DNA of 64,000 bases, taken from JAEUKH01 sp964447205. Lineage in GTDB: Bacteria; Myxococcota_A; Polyangia; Polyangiales; Ga0077539. Positions 28,056-36,600 of the stretch are shown here, in pieces. Within the stretch, counting starts at the first letter, position 1. Every line of letters begins with the position of its first letter. Below the pieces are notes generated by a model that saw nothing but the letters and a program-made list of their open reading frames with translations, did not search any database and was not told the origin of the DNA. The DNA lies in assembly GCA_964447205.1 (NCBI GenBank), contig CAYUSB010000006.1:1-64000 (forward strand). Reading direction: 5' to 3'. A program made the position numbers and the translations under genes.

Positions 28056-29102
28056 TCAGGTCGTGGCCCCTCCGCAGCTCGACCCCGCCCCCGCGGTGCA
28101 CCCGTAGCAGTGCCGATCGACGGCGATGTCGCGGGCCTGCAGGGCCTCCAGGTCAAACTCCCGGATGTGCCCCACGGCTCCCTCCACGGGCATGGCCAGC
28201 ATCTGGTTGAAGTCGCAGTCGTACAGGGCCCCGTCCCATCCGACGGACAGGGTGTTTCTGCACATGACCCCCGCGGCGGCCTGGGGGTTGAAGGCCGTCA
28301 CCAGGGCCTCCATGTAACCCTGGAGGTTGCCCGAGCTGACGAGCCACTCCAGGTAGCGGGCGATGGGCATGTTGGAGAGGCAGAAGAGCTGGTCGAAGAC
28401 CACCCCGTGGCGCAGCCCGAGCTCGCGGCGGTACTCGGCCTCGAGGCCCCGCTGGTCGGCGAAGGTGAAGGCCCCCACGGGGTTGGCCACGAGGGTGAGG
28501 CGCAGCCCCGAGCGGCCGTCGCCGTAGCCGAGGGCGTTGAGGCGCTGGAGCCCGCGGATGCTCTTGGCGTACACCCCGTCGCCGCGCTGGCGGTCGGTGG
28601 GACCCCCGAGGTAGTGGGGCAACGAGCAGACCACCTCGACCCCCTGGGCCGCGAGAAACTCGGGCAGGTCGCGGTGGGTGGGGGTCTCGAAGATGGTGAG
28701 GTTGCAGCGGTCGAGCACGGTGCGCCCGAGGGCCCGGGCCTCGGTCACAAACCAACGAAACTCGGGGTTGAGCTCGGGGGCCCCGCCCGTGATGTCTACC
28801 GTGTGAATGCTCGGGGTCCGGCGCAGGACGTCGAGGCACTGGGAGAAGGTCTCGCGGGACATGCGCTCGCGGCGGTCGGGGCCGGCGTCGACGTGGCAGT
28901 GGCGGCAGGTCTGGTTGCACAGGGCCCCGACGTTGAGCTGGAGGACCTCCAACACGCGCGGGCGAAGGGGAAAGAGCCCCGAGGCCCCGAGGGCCTCGTC
29001 AAACTCGCGGGCCAGGGGGAGGCGGCGCAGGGTGTCGCGTTGGGCCCCCGGGGAGGCCAGAGGGTCGCGGCGAGACTGGAGGGTCGGGAGGGTCGCGGGC
29101 AT
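28056..29102 (-). CDS. arsS: Arsenosugar biosynthesis radical SAM protein ArsS-like
   Basis: A 348-aa radical SAM enzyme. The CNQTCRHC motif (Cys62, Cys66, Cys69) binds the 4Fe-4S cluster, followed by HVDAGPDRRERMS, a GGAPELNPEFRWFV SAM-binding segment, SLPHYLGGPTDRQRG, and a C-terminal Cys-rich part (MCRNTLSVGWDGALYDCDFNQ, then HCYGCTAGAGSSCGG) of the ArsS/DUF3641 type. In characterised systems ArsS acts after the arsenite methyltransferase ArsM to build arsenosugars. No arsM or other ars gene is visible in this window, so the role is by family only. Divergent from the Nudix gene. Confidence 0.88.
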   Translation of the reverse strand: MPATLPTLQSRRDPLASPGAQRDTLRRLPLAREFDEALGASGLFPLRPRVLEVLQLNVGALCNQTCRHCHVDAGPDRRERMSRETFSQCLDVLRRTPSIHTVDITGGAPELNPEFRWFVTEARALGRTVLDRCNLTIFETPTHRDLPEFLAAQGVEVVCSLPHYLGGPTDRQRGDGVYAKSIRGLQRLNALGYGDGRSGLRLTLVANPVGAFTFADQRGLEAEYRRELGLRHGVVFDQLFCLSNMPIARYLEWLVSSGNLQGYMEALVTAFNPQAAAGVMCRNTLSVGWDGALYDCDFNQMLAMPVEGAVGHIREFDLEALQARDIAVDRHCYGCTAGAGSSCGGATT

Positions 29103-29229
29103 CGGGTGGGCTTATGGGGCTGTGGGAGTACGCCGCGAGGGCGCGTGCGGGGACTACGCCGCCACCGGGACACAGTAACACCCGTCTTGGACCACGGCTC
29201 GTCGGGTTCGCGGTAGGCTCGGCGGCACG

Positions 29230-29790
29230 ATGCATCCTGTACGAGACACGTTCTGTTCGTTTTGTGGGGCGGCGTATGCGGGGCCCCTCGTGTACCCCCG
29301 GCGGTGCCCCAACCCGGGCTGCGGCATCCCCGTGTGGGCCAACCCCGTCCCCGTCTCGGTGGTGCTCCTGCCCCTCGAACACGCCGGGCGCACGGGGCTC
29401 GTGGTCTTGCGCCGCGGGATCGAACCCCAACGCGGCCGCCTCGCGCTGCCGGGTGGTTTCCTCGAAGACCACGAGTCGTGGCAGGTCGGCGGAGCCCGCG
29501 AGCTCGACGAGGAGTTGGGCCTCTCGGTCGACCCGGGTCGCCTGGAGCCCTTCTGGTTTGCCTCGAGCGAGCCGCGGCCCAATCGGGTCCTGCTCTTCGG
29601 CGTGGCCCCTGTGGTGCAGTCGTCATCCCTGCCGGGTTTCGTGCCCAACACCGAGTCCACCGAACGCGGGGCCGTGTTTGGCCCCGAGGCCCTGGAGGAC
29701 GTGGCGGCCTTCTCGTTGCACACGGCCGCCATGCGTCGCTGGTTCGCCGCGGCGGGCATCACGGGCCCGCACGGGTACACCGCCCTCTGA
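29230..29790 (+). CDS. Nudix hydrolase with N-terminal zinc ribbon
   Basis: A 186-aa protein. Residues 8-33 contain CSFCGAAY...CPNPGCG, a four-Cys zinc ribbon. The Nudix box is complete at about residues 76-98 (GGFLEDHESWQVGG then ARELDEELGL, fitting GX5EX7REUXEEXGU). Zinc-ribbon Nudix proteins include NudC-type NADH/NAD-cap hydrolases and ADP-ribose/nucleotide pyrophosphatases. The spacing and short length make NudC itself unlikely. The Nudix catalytic glutamates are present. It is convergent with, and 20 bp from, the next gene. Confidence 0.85.
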   Translation: MHPVRDTFCSFCGAAYAGPLVYPRRCPNPGCGIPVWANPVPVSVVLLPLEHAGRTGLVVLRRGIEPQRGRLALPGGFLEDHESWQVGGARELDEELGLSVDPGRLEPFWFASSEPRPNRVLLFGVAPVVQSSSLPGFVPNTESTERGAVFGPEALEDVAAFSLHTAAMRRWFAAAGITGPHGYTAL

Positions 29791-29810
29791 CGACCGCTCC
29801 CGACGACCCG

Positions 29811-30230
29811 CTACTGCCGCACGAAATTGAACTCGCCGCAGGTCCGGGCGCTCATCCGGCCGTAGAAGGCCGTGCCTCCCGGGGCCACGTTGCCGAACAT
29901 CCCGACCATGGTGTACCCCGGGGGCTGGTCGATCCAGCCGTTGGGGCTCAGGAGCAGGCGCCGGGTGCGGGCGAGGCACACCCCCCGGAGGCGGTAGCTC
30001 CCGCGGGTGCCCGTCGGGGGGTGGAAAAAATCGCCCTGGGCCATCGTACGCGGGCCGTCGACGTCCGTGATGGTGAGCCGCATCTGGGTGGGCCCCTGCG
30101 GACAGACGTAGGTGCCCACGTAGACCCGACCCGCCACCAGGTCGCAGGGGGAGGTCGGGGCCCCCGAGCTCACACCCGGGTGGGCCAGGGCCATCGTCGC
30201 CGCGAGGGCCATCACGTGTAGGGTCTTCAT
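29811..30230 (-). CDS. Secreted protein of unknown function
   Basis: A 139-aa protein with a clear signal peptide (MALAATMALAHPGVSSGAP). The mature domain (CDLVAGRVYVGTYVCPQGPTQ, LTITDVDGPRTMAQGDFFHPPTG, GSYRLRGVCLARTRRLLLSP, and WIDQPPGYTMVGMFG) has four or more cysteines and a beta-rich pattern. Similar short Cys-containing secreted domains are common in Myxococcota proteomes, but I cannot assign one. It is the last gene before the convergent Nudix gene and follows cysE on the same strand by 33 bp. Confidence 0.7.
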   Translation of the reverse strand: MKTLHVMALAATMALAHPGVSSGAPTSPCDLVAGRVYVGTYVCPQGPTQMRLTITDVDGPRTMAQGDFFHPPTGTRGSYRLRGVCLARTRRLLLSPNGWIDQPPGYTMVGMFGNVAPGGTAFYGRMSARTCGEFNFVRQ

Positions 30231-30263
30231 GGGGCGCGAGAATGCCAGGGCAGGCCCTGCGGA

Positions 30264-31238
30264 TCAAATCTCGTAGTTGCTCCACAGGTCGTCGTCGCCG
30301 GGTGTGCTCCCGGGCCGCACGACCCGCAGCTCGGGGGCCTTGATGGCCACCTTCGACCCCGGCGGAACGCTCCGGGTGAGGAACACCGACCCCCCCACCA
30401 CGGAGCCCGACCCGACCACGGTGGCCCCTCCGAGGACCGTGGCGTTGGCGTAGAGGGTGACGTTGTCTTCGACCGTGGGGTGACGTTTGGCGTTGCGGAT
30501 CACCCGCCCCTGCTCGTCGCGCGGATGCGACAAGGCCCCGAGGGTGACCCCCTGGTAGAGCTTGGCTCCCTCCCCGATGGTCGTAGTCTCGCCCACCACC
30601 ACCCCCGTCGCGTGGTCGATGAAGAACCTCCGCCCGAGCGTGGCCCCCGGGTGGATGTCGGCCCCGCTGCGGGAGTGGGCCCACTCGCTCATGATCCGCG
30701 GCATCAGCGGGATCCCCATCACGTACAGCTCGTGGGCCACCCGGTACACCGTGACGGCCAGAAGGCCCGGGTACGACAGCACGATCTCGTCGAGGCTCTG
30801 GGCCGCGGGGTCGCCATCGTAGGCAGCTTGGATGTCTTCGAGGAGGGCGGCCCGGATCTCCGGGATGCGGAGGATCATCCGGTCGGCCAGGACCTTCGCG
30901 TGGGCCGCGCAGCCCTCGATCTGGTCGCCGAGCCCTTCCTCTTCGGCGGAGAAACACAGGCACTGCTCGATCTGGCACACGAGGCGGTGGTGCAGGGTCG
31001 AGAGGAGGGTCCCGACGTGGTAGCGGAGCTCGGCCTGGGTGAGGTCCTGGCGACCGTAGTAGCCCGGGTAGAAGACCTCGAAGAAGAGCCGGCCGACCTC
31101 CTCGATGGCCGCGCGGGAGGGCAGGAACCGACGGCCCACGCGCTGCCCGCGGACGTCGCTGCGGTAGCTTTCCAGGACGCCGTCGACGGCCCGGTCGAGG
31201 GTGTCGTCGTCGGGGGGGATGCTGCGGCGGACGTTCAT
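30264..31238 (-). CDS. cysE: Serine O-acetyltransferase
   Basis: CysE makes O-acetylserine from serine and acetyl-CoA for cysteine synthesis. The 324-aa protein has a helical N-terminal domain (RFLPSRAAIEEVGRLF, ELRYHVGTLLSTLHHRLV), the linker YVMGIPLMPRIMSEWAHS, and the left-handed beta-helix with hexapeptide repeats: SGADIHPGATLGRRFFIDHATGVVVGETTTIG, VTLYANATVLGGATVVGSGS. The extended N-terminal domain resembles the larger SAT forms (EpsC-like) rather than the compact E. coli enzyme. The start overlaps the upstream cysK stop (ATGA), which marks a translationally coupled cysK-cysE pair. Feedback by cysteine is expected from the family, not visible here. Confidence 0.93.
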   Translation of the reverse strand: MNVRRSIPPDDDTLDRAVDGVLESYRSDVRGQRVGRRFLPSRAAIEEVGRLFFEVFYPGYYGRQDLTQAELRYHVGTLLSTLHHRLVCQIEQCLCFSAEEEGLGDQIEGCAAHAKVLADRMILRIPEIRAALLEDIQAAYDGDPAAQSLDEIVLSYPGLLAVTVYRVAHELYVMGIPLMPRIMSEWAHSRSGADIHPGATLGRRFFIDHATGVVVGETTTIGEGAKLYQGVTLGALSHPRDEQGRVIRNAKRHPTVEDNVTLYANATVLGGATVVGSGSVVGGSVFLTRSVPPGSKVAIKAPELRVVRPGSTPGDDDLWSNYEI

Positions 31239-32215
31239 GCCGTGGCCTTCTCGACCTCGCCGAACAGGCCCTCGAAGAGCACCGTCGAGAGGTAACGTTC
31301 GCCCCCGTCGGGCAGGACCACCACGATGGTCTTGCCCGCGTAGGCCGGGTCGTGGGCGAGGCGCAGGGCCGCGGTCATGGCCGCCCCGCAGGAGATCCCG
31401 CAGAGAATCCCCTCCTCCCGGGCGAGGCGCCGGGCCATGGCCACCGACTCGTCATTGCTCACCAGCTCGACCCGGTCGACCAGGGAGAGGTCGAGGTTCT
31501 TCGGGATGAACCCGGCCCCGATGCCCTGGATCTTGTGGGGCCCCGGCACGAGGGGCTCACCCGCCCGGGCCTGCGAGATCACGGGCGAGTGGCTGGGCTC
31601 GACGGCCACGCTCTCGATGGCCTTTCCCCGCGTGTGTTTGATGTACCGCGAGACCCCCGTGATGGTGCCCCCCGTGCCCACCCCGCTCACGAGGACATCG
31701 ATGGCCCCGTCGGTGTCGTCCCAGATCTCGGGGCCCGTGGTGCGGGCGTGGATCTCGGGGTTGGCGGCGTTCTCAAACTGCCGCATGAGGACGTAGCGCT
31801 CGGGGTGTTGGGCCGCGAGCTCCTCGGCCTTGGCGATGGCCCCCTTCATGCCCTGAGGGCCCGGGGTGAGCACGAGCTTGGCCCCGAAGGCCACGAGGAC
31901 CTTGCGCCGCTCGAGGCTCATGGTCTCGGGCATGGTGAGCACGCACTCGTAGCCCCGGGAGGCCGCGGCGAAGGCCAGGGCGATCCCCGTGTTGCCGCTG
32001 GTGGCCTCGATGATGGTCTTGCCGGGCCGGAGGTCTCCGCGGGTCTCGGCGTCCCAGACCATGGCCGCCCCGATGCGACACTTGACGCTGAATGCAGGGT
32101 TTCGCCCCTCGATCTTGGCGAGCACCACGGCCCCGGCCCCGCGGGCCACGCGCTGGATGCGAACGAGGGGGGTGCGGCCGATGGTGCGGGAGTTGTCGTC
32201 GAAGATGTTGGCCAT
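31235..32215 (-). CDS. cysK: Cysteine synthase A
   Basis: PLP enzyme that makes cysteine from O-acetylserine and sulfide. The 326-aa product starts at ATG 32215 (MANIFDDNSRTIGRTPLVRI). It has the PLP lysine in NPAFSVKCRIGAAM, the substrate loop EATSGNTGIALAF, the phosphate-binding VSGVGTGGTITGVSRYIK, and the C-terminal ISCGAAMTAALRLA. The upstream part of the open frame (to 32533) is not protein-like and includes the carF-like direct repeat, so it is excluded. The stop overlaps cysE. CysK and CysE form the cysteine synthase complex in many bacteria. Confidence 0.95.
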   Translation of the reverse strand: MANIFDDNSRTIGRTPLVRIQRVARGAGAVVLAKIEGRNPAFSVKCRIGAAMVWDAETRGDLRPGKTIIEATSGNTGIALAFAAASRGYECVLTMPETMSLERRKVLVAFGAKLVLTPGPQGMKGAIAKAEELAAQHPERYVLMRQFENAANPEIHARTTGPEIWDDTDGAIDVLVSGVGTGGTITGVSRYIKHTRGKAIESVAVEPSHSPVISQARAGEPLVPGPHKIQGIGAGFIPKNLDLSLVDRVELVSNDESVAMARRLAREEGILCGISCGAAMTAALRLAHDPAYAGKTIVVVLPDGGERYLSTVLFEGLFGEVEKATA

Positions 32216-32264
32216 TGGGGTTTTGGGTCTTTTGCCTTGTGTTGGGACGGGGGAGCGGGTGGGG

Positions 32265-32365
32265 CCCTGGGTTTGGTCACCCCGCGGGCGGGAGGGTGAC
32301 CTCGTTGGCCCGCGGGGCGATCCCGGTGACCCGGGTGATGACCCGCTCGAGCCTGCGCCGGAAGC
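32265..32365. repeat. Direct repeat, left copy (carF-like 3' end)
   Basis: About 97 bp that match 38422-38521 in the same orientation with about seven differences. On the minus strand the segment reads as the last ~27 codons of the carF-like gene (RRRLERVITRVTGIAPRANE, VTLPPAG, TGA stop at 32277-32279). It may be a gene fragment or an attachment-site half. It bounds the low-GC segment 32400-38420 on its left. Confidence 0.85.
32277..32362 (-). pseudogene. 3' fragment of a carF-like desaturase gene
   Basis: An isolated 3' end in frame with the carF-like gene at 38434, without any upstream coding part. The last codons match its C-terminus with a few amino-acid changes (e.g. a final PPAG against PPEG). 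The copies differ by several bases, so this is not a very recent exact copy. It may be the remains of a second desaturase gene or of an insertion event. Confidence 0.7.
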
Positions 32366-32402
32366 AGCGGAGGGGAATCGCGTCATGGCGGGACGATGGC
32401 CG

Positions 32403-33686
32403 TTAGTTGTACATCGTCGGCGGCTCGGGCACAAACCGGGCGCAGCGGAAGCCGATCCCGGGCGAGCGCACCGTATTATCCCCCGATACTCCTCCCCAGT
32501 GGCGTTCAATGCGTGTGGTCGCCATGTACTCAAAGTGTCTAGACATTGATGCGTCCATCAACCAGCTCCCGCCCCGCGCCGCAAGGGTACCAAGTCGGAA
32601 CTCCGTCTGGGGCATTGCGGACGACCTGCAAGCTGTAGTGGGCTGACCAAATTCCCAGGCATAGGGCAGTCCGACGGAGAGTGTGTACTCCGATACATTG
32701 CCGTACAGGTCGAACACGCCGGGCGGGTCGCGCGTAACATCACGAGGAGAACTGCCGACGGGCTCAGGCAGTGTTGCGCGCGTACAAACGCCGTTGGTAC
32801 GACCAACGTTGCCGAGATCGCAGCGGTTGCTGTCGTTCGCAGTCTCGCCTGCGGGCGTACTGGTCGTGCCACGGTTGCGTGCCAGAAACTCCCAAGCCGT
32901 CGATGTGATGAGGTGTTTGCCTTCCCACTCACAAAACGCGACAGCATGAGCCATCGCGATGCAAGTAATGGGACGATCCTCGTTGGCCCCGGGCTGGTCT
33001 GTCCATGTGCAGTGAGAGGTGCTGACAGGCTCGCCATCGATCATCTCCCCCGTAAACGGACCAGTTCGAGGAATCTCGTCGTTGAGTTCGCTCGTCCAAA
33101 GTCCTCCCCAGAAGAAACTGATGTTCATCCTTGGCCGAAACGGCGTGGGCCTACCCGCAGTGACCCAGGCTCGATAACGTGCGACGGTGACCTCGTAGGC
33201 ATCGACATACCCACCCTCGACACGTCCGGGGTGGAGGTCGCAGCTTCTCATCTGAAACGTAGAATAGATGATATCGAAGGGATGCCTGCCCTGTCTCCCC
33301 GTAATCGCATTCACAAAATACGCATCGAGGGACCCAACGGTATACTCCCCCCCGCAGTAGGATACCTCGTTGCAGTGCCGAGCGGGCGCACGCCCTTCGC
33401 CACAGGAGCGTCCGACCTCCGGCGGCGGTCCTGAGGGCGGGTCGATGGCACACCCGGCATCGTTGCGGGTGACGGGGCGATCGGGCACGGACGGCACATC
33501 CCGGGCGTCGGGTGCGTCGAGAATGTCCGCCGTGTCCTGAGCATCGGGCGCGTCGCTCGCCGCGACCTCCTCCGCAGCAGCGTCCACAGGCGGGGCCGCG
33601 TCGAGGCCTGCATCGACCCCGTTGCCAATCTGTGTCGACGAGCAGCCCAGGAGCAGCAGGAGCAAGAGAAGGGGGCGTGGTGTCAT
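32403..33686 (-). CDS. FGE-sulfatase/SUMF1-fold lipoprotein
   Basis: A 427-aa lipoprotein: signal LLLLLLLLGC, then an Ala/Asp/Val-rich linker (repeated DAPDA). From residue ~130 the protein carries the formylglycine-generating enzyme / SUMF1 domain (C-type lectin-like fold). Family blocks seen: YEVTVARYRAWV, HCTWTDQPGANEDRPITCI, AVAFCEWEGKHL, STAWEFLARN, PPGVFDLYGNVSEYTL, RGGSWLMDAS, GIGFRCARFVPEPP. A true FGE needs conserved active-site cysteines; I cannot confirm catalytic status here. The start overlaps the upstream gene's stop (ATGA). Base composition is clearly lower in GC than the surroundings. Confidence 0.85.
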   Translation of the reverse strand: MTPRPLLLLLLLLGCSSTQIGNGVDAGLDAAPPVDAAAEEVAASDAPDAQDTADILDAPDARDVPSVPDRPVTRNDAGCAIDPPSGPPPEVGRSCGEGRAPARHCNEVSYCGGEYTVGSLDAYFVNAITGRQGRHPFDIIYSTFQMRSCDLHPGRVEGGYVDAYEVTVARYRAWVTAGRPTPFRPRMNISFFWGGLWTSELNDEIPRTGPFTGEMIDGEPVSTSHCTWTDQPGANEDRPITCIAMAHAVAFCEWEGKHLITSTAWEFLARNRGTTSTPAGETANDSNRCDLGNVGRTNGVCTRATLPEPVGSSPRDVTRDPPGVFDLYGNVSEYTLSVGLPYAWEFGQPTTACRSSAMPQTEFRLGTLAARGGSWLMDASMSRHFEYMATTRIERHWGGVSGDNTVRSPGIGFRCARFVPEPPTMYN

Positions 33687-36600
33687 GGCGGGGCCACCTC
33701 ATAGACACGAAAGCTGCGCAACGATTCACGTTCGGCCCAACAGGCAGAACCGCCCTCAGCATCGTCTCGGGTGCTGCCCGGAAACGTGGCAGGTGCCGAC
33801 ACCGGTGCCGCCCAGTTTGCTGGATTGACAATCAACTGTGCCACGTCCTGATAGACGCGGAAGTCCGGCTGTCCTCCTTGGAGGCAGTCTCCAAGACAGT
33901 ACAGTCGTACCTGCTCGGCGAGCGAGAGAATACCCGCGTTGCTCCACGCCCAGTCCGTAGCACCCGGACATCGAAGAGCGCCGTGTCCCGAAGGCACCTG
34001 CTCCAGGTCGTATCCAGGCCGCCCACGACTGGTCGTCGCCAAAGTCCGACAGAGGTTGAAGGCAAGCGTCGCCTGCTCGTCTCGGTTGTAGTGGGGTTCG
34101 ATCATGGCCAGTTCATTGACGGTGTGAAACTGGTAGACAACTCCCGAATCAGCAAAGGCCACATCAAAAGAACGAATGCGCCGATCGAAGCGGTTCATTT
34201 CTGGACCTCCAGTCACCTGACCCGACCTTGAGTCCTGAATCAGGGCGCGCACGAAGCCCGGCGCGGGCGCAAACGCCGGCTGCGTCGATGACCCACCTGA
34301 CCCGACGAGCCGCGCACGGCTGTAGTCCCAACCCCCGACGCTAAAAGATCCGCCAATGTTCAGAACACTGCTGCCCATCGGGAAGGGCATCAGCCCGGAC
34401 ACCGCCGAATAGATCAGGAGGTCATTGGCACCAAAGTCTGCCTCCGCCGAAAGCACGACCCGAGGGTTTCCCCATGTGGCGTGTGTCGTCGCGATGGATA
34501 CAGAGCCGTCGAATACAACTTGAAGAGGCTGATTTATGTTATTTTGAACGAACCACTGCCGAACACTGAATGCGGGCCCCCCAGCACTCAACTGGAACCT
34601 CCCGACACGTAGAGTCCCCCATGTCTGTGTCTCAGGGTTCTCGGAGAAAGCATACGCCAGCAGAGCCGAGGGTGCTCCAACGGATGGACGCTCGACAGCA
34701 AAGTGAAGCCCCGAACGAGCGAACAGCGGAAGTCCATCGTCTTTAAAAAGTTGCTGCATCTCGTTGCACCCTTGGTCGGGGTCACAGAGGGTCCAGAACG
34801 TCCGGAACTGCCCCCCGGCCTCCCGCACCACCAGGAGCGTGCGGGTTGGCTCCCCGTTGTCCTGAGGGTCCCAGGCGACGGCCGCCACCCCCGCAATCCG
34901 CGGCGCCGTCTGAGCGCCAAAAAGGGCAGCCCCGGTCAGCCCCACCACACGAAATCCCGCCGCGATGGGATCGGGATTGGCGGCATCAGGGGAGGCATAG
35001 GTCACATTCAGGTCGCCCCACTGGCTGTCGCATTGTGCTTGTCCCTGGCAGTTCATGGAGGTACGCGACGTCCATGCCAAAAGGACGTGTTCTGTGTTGG
35101 CGCGGGTCATCGTCGCCGCCGCGATCTGGGTCTGCCCAGAGATCAGGCTTGCCAGAGCGCCGCTTGGGGTCCGCACGTCGCCCACCGAGATCTGGTCTGG
35201 AGCGACGCAACTCGTGTTGCGACCGCCGCAGGCGAACGGGTTCCGGGACTGCGCGTTGGCATCTCCAGGTTGCACAATCTGTCCCAGCGAGGTCCAACGG
35301 AGCTTGCCAAAGCTATGCGCGGGGCAGGGAGCCTGCGTGCAACGCTGCCGGTTGACAGTAGAACCTGCCGCGGGAGGATCTGGATTTAGATCGTCCACGA
35401 AGAAGTTGACCAGCCGGTTCCCCACAATCGTGGAGACAGGCTGCCCTGCCATCAGCATGGTGTTTGTAGTGCGTACCAGGGTCGGATCGGTGGTCACTCC
35501 GCTACTCACGCAGCGCGCATTGTCTGCATTCCTCCCGGGTGTAGCGCAGCAGAAGTTGGAGAGTGCGGCGACACCCTCAGCCGGGCAGAAGTAGCCATTG
35601 ACATGAATGATCGTTGTCTCTCCGCGGATGCGTTCTCCCCTGTCTTCAAGGGGAAGCGCGACGATGCCAGCGAGCAGATTGTTCTGGTCGAAATCCATGT
35701 CGACGCATCCCAGGCCGGTACACCCCTGAGGTCGGATCATGGACAGCACGCCGCTCATTCCCAGGAAGAAGCGGAAGGGGTCGACGCCTGCAGAGCCCGC
35801 GCTGGCGAGTTCGGAGTAGCCGAAGAGCATGGAGGCGGTACCTGCATCCCACTCATATCGCGGGAGCGGTGAGAGGGAACGGTCCCCCAGAGAGAACCGC
35901 ATCCCCTGGGGGTTCGCTGTGCCCTCGGCGTAACTATAGGTCATGTTCGAAACATGGACGATCTTGTGGCCATCGGTGAGGTCAGGGGTGTTTGCAGGAT
36001 CAAAGCCAAATGGGTTATCCCCTGCGTTTAATGGACCACCATGGTGCAGGCCAAGATGATGCCCCATTTCATGGGCCACAGCAACACCTCGAAGCACAGA
36101 GCCGCCGATTACATCATTATACGCCGACTGTCCTCCGCCGTTGAACACATTATTGAGCAAGGCCCTTCGGCTGTAGCCTCCATGCTGTGGCGCGGAGCAC
36201 ACGTAGTTCGCGCCGCAGGCACAGGTACTCGTGGTTGCCTGAACGGTCGGCGGCTGGGCGATAATCAAGCCAGGCCGCACCACACCACTCATGTCCTGCA
36301 GAGAGATCACTGACCGCAGCCCATGGTTCGTAGTAGGCTTAGGTGCGGTGCTCACATCGAAATGAAGCTCGATTCCATTGCGTTGATCGGGATTGCTGGT
36401 CCGCTCACGAGTTAGCAGGTCAAAATCCTCATGCCACCGCCGCAATTGAAGCAACTGATCAACGAATGGAACATCCGATGCCGGACTCGCCGAGTTTTGC
36501 GGAATCACTTGATTGCCCAGAGTCATATAGCAAGATGCCGTCCGCGTCGTGTCGTTGCATGCGGCTGGGCCCCTTACGGGCACCATGTCCAGTTCGATCA

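Noticed and set aside
31235..32533. Longer cysK start at 32533
   Set aside because: The extra residues are not part of CysK and run through the carF-like repeat in another frame; ATG 32215 matches the family.
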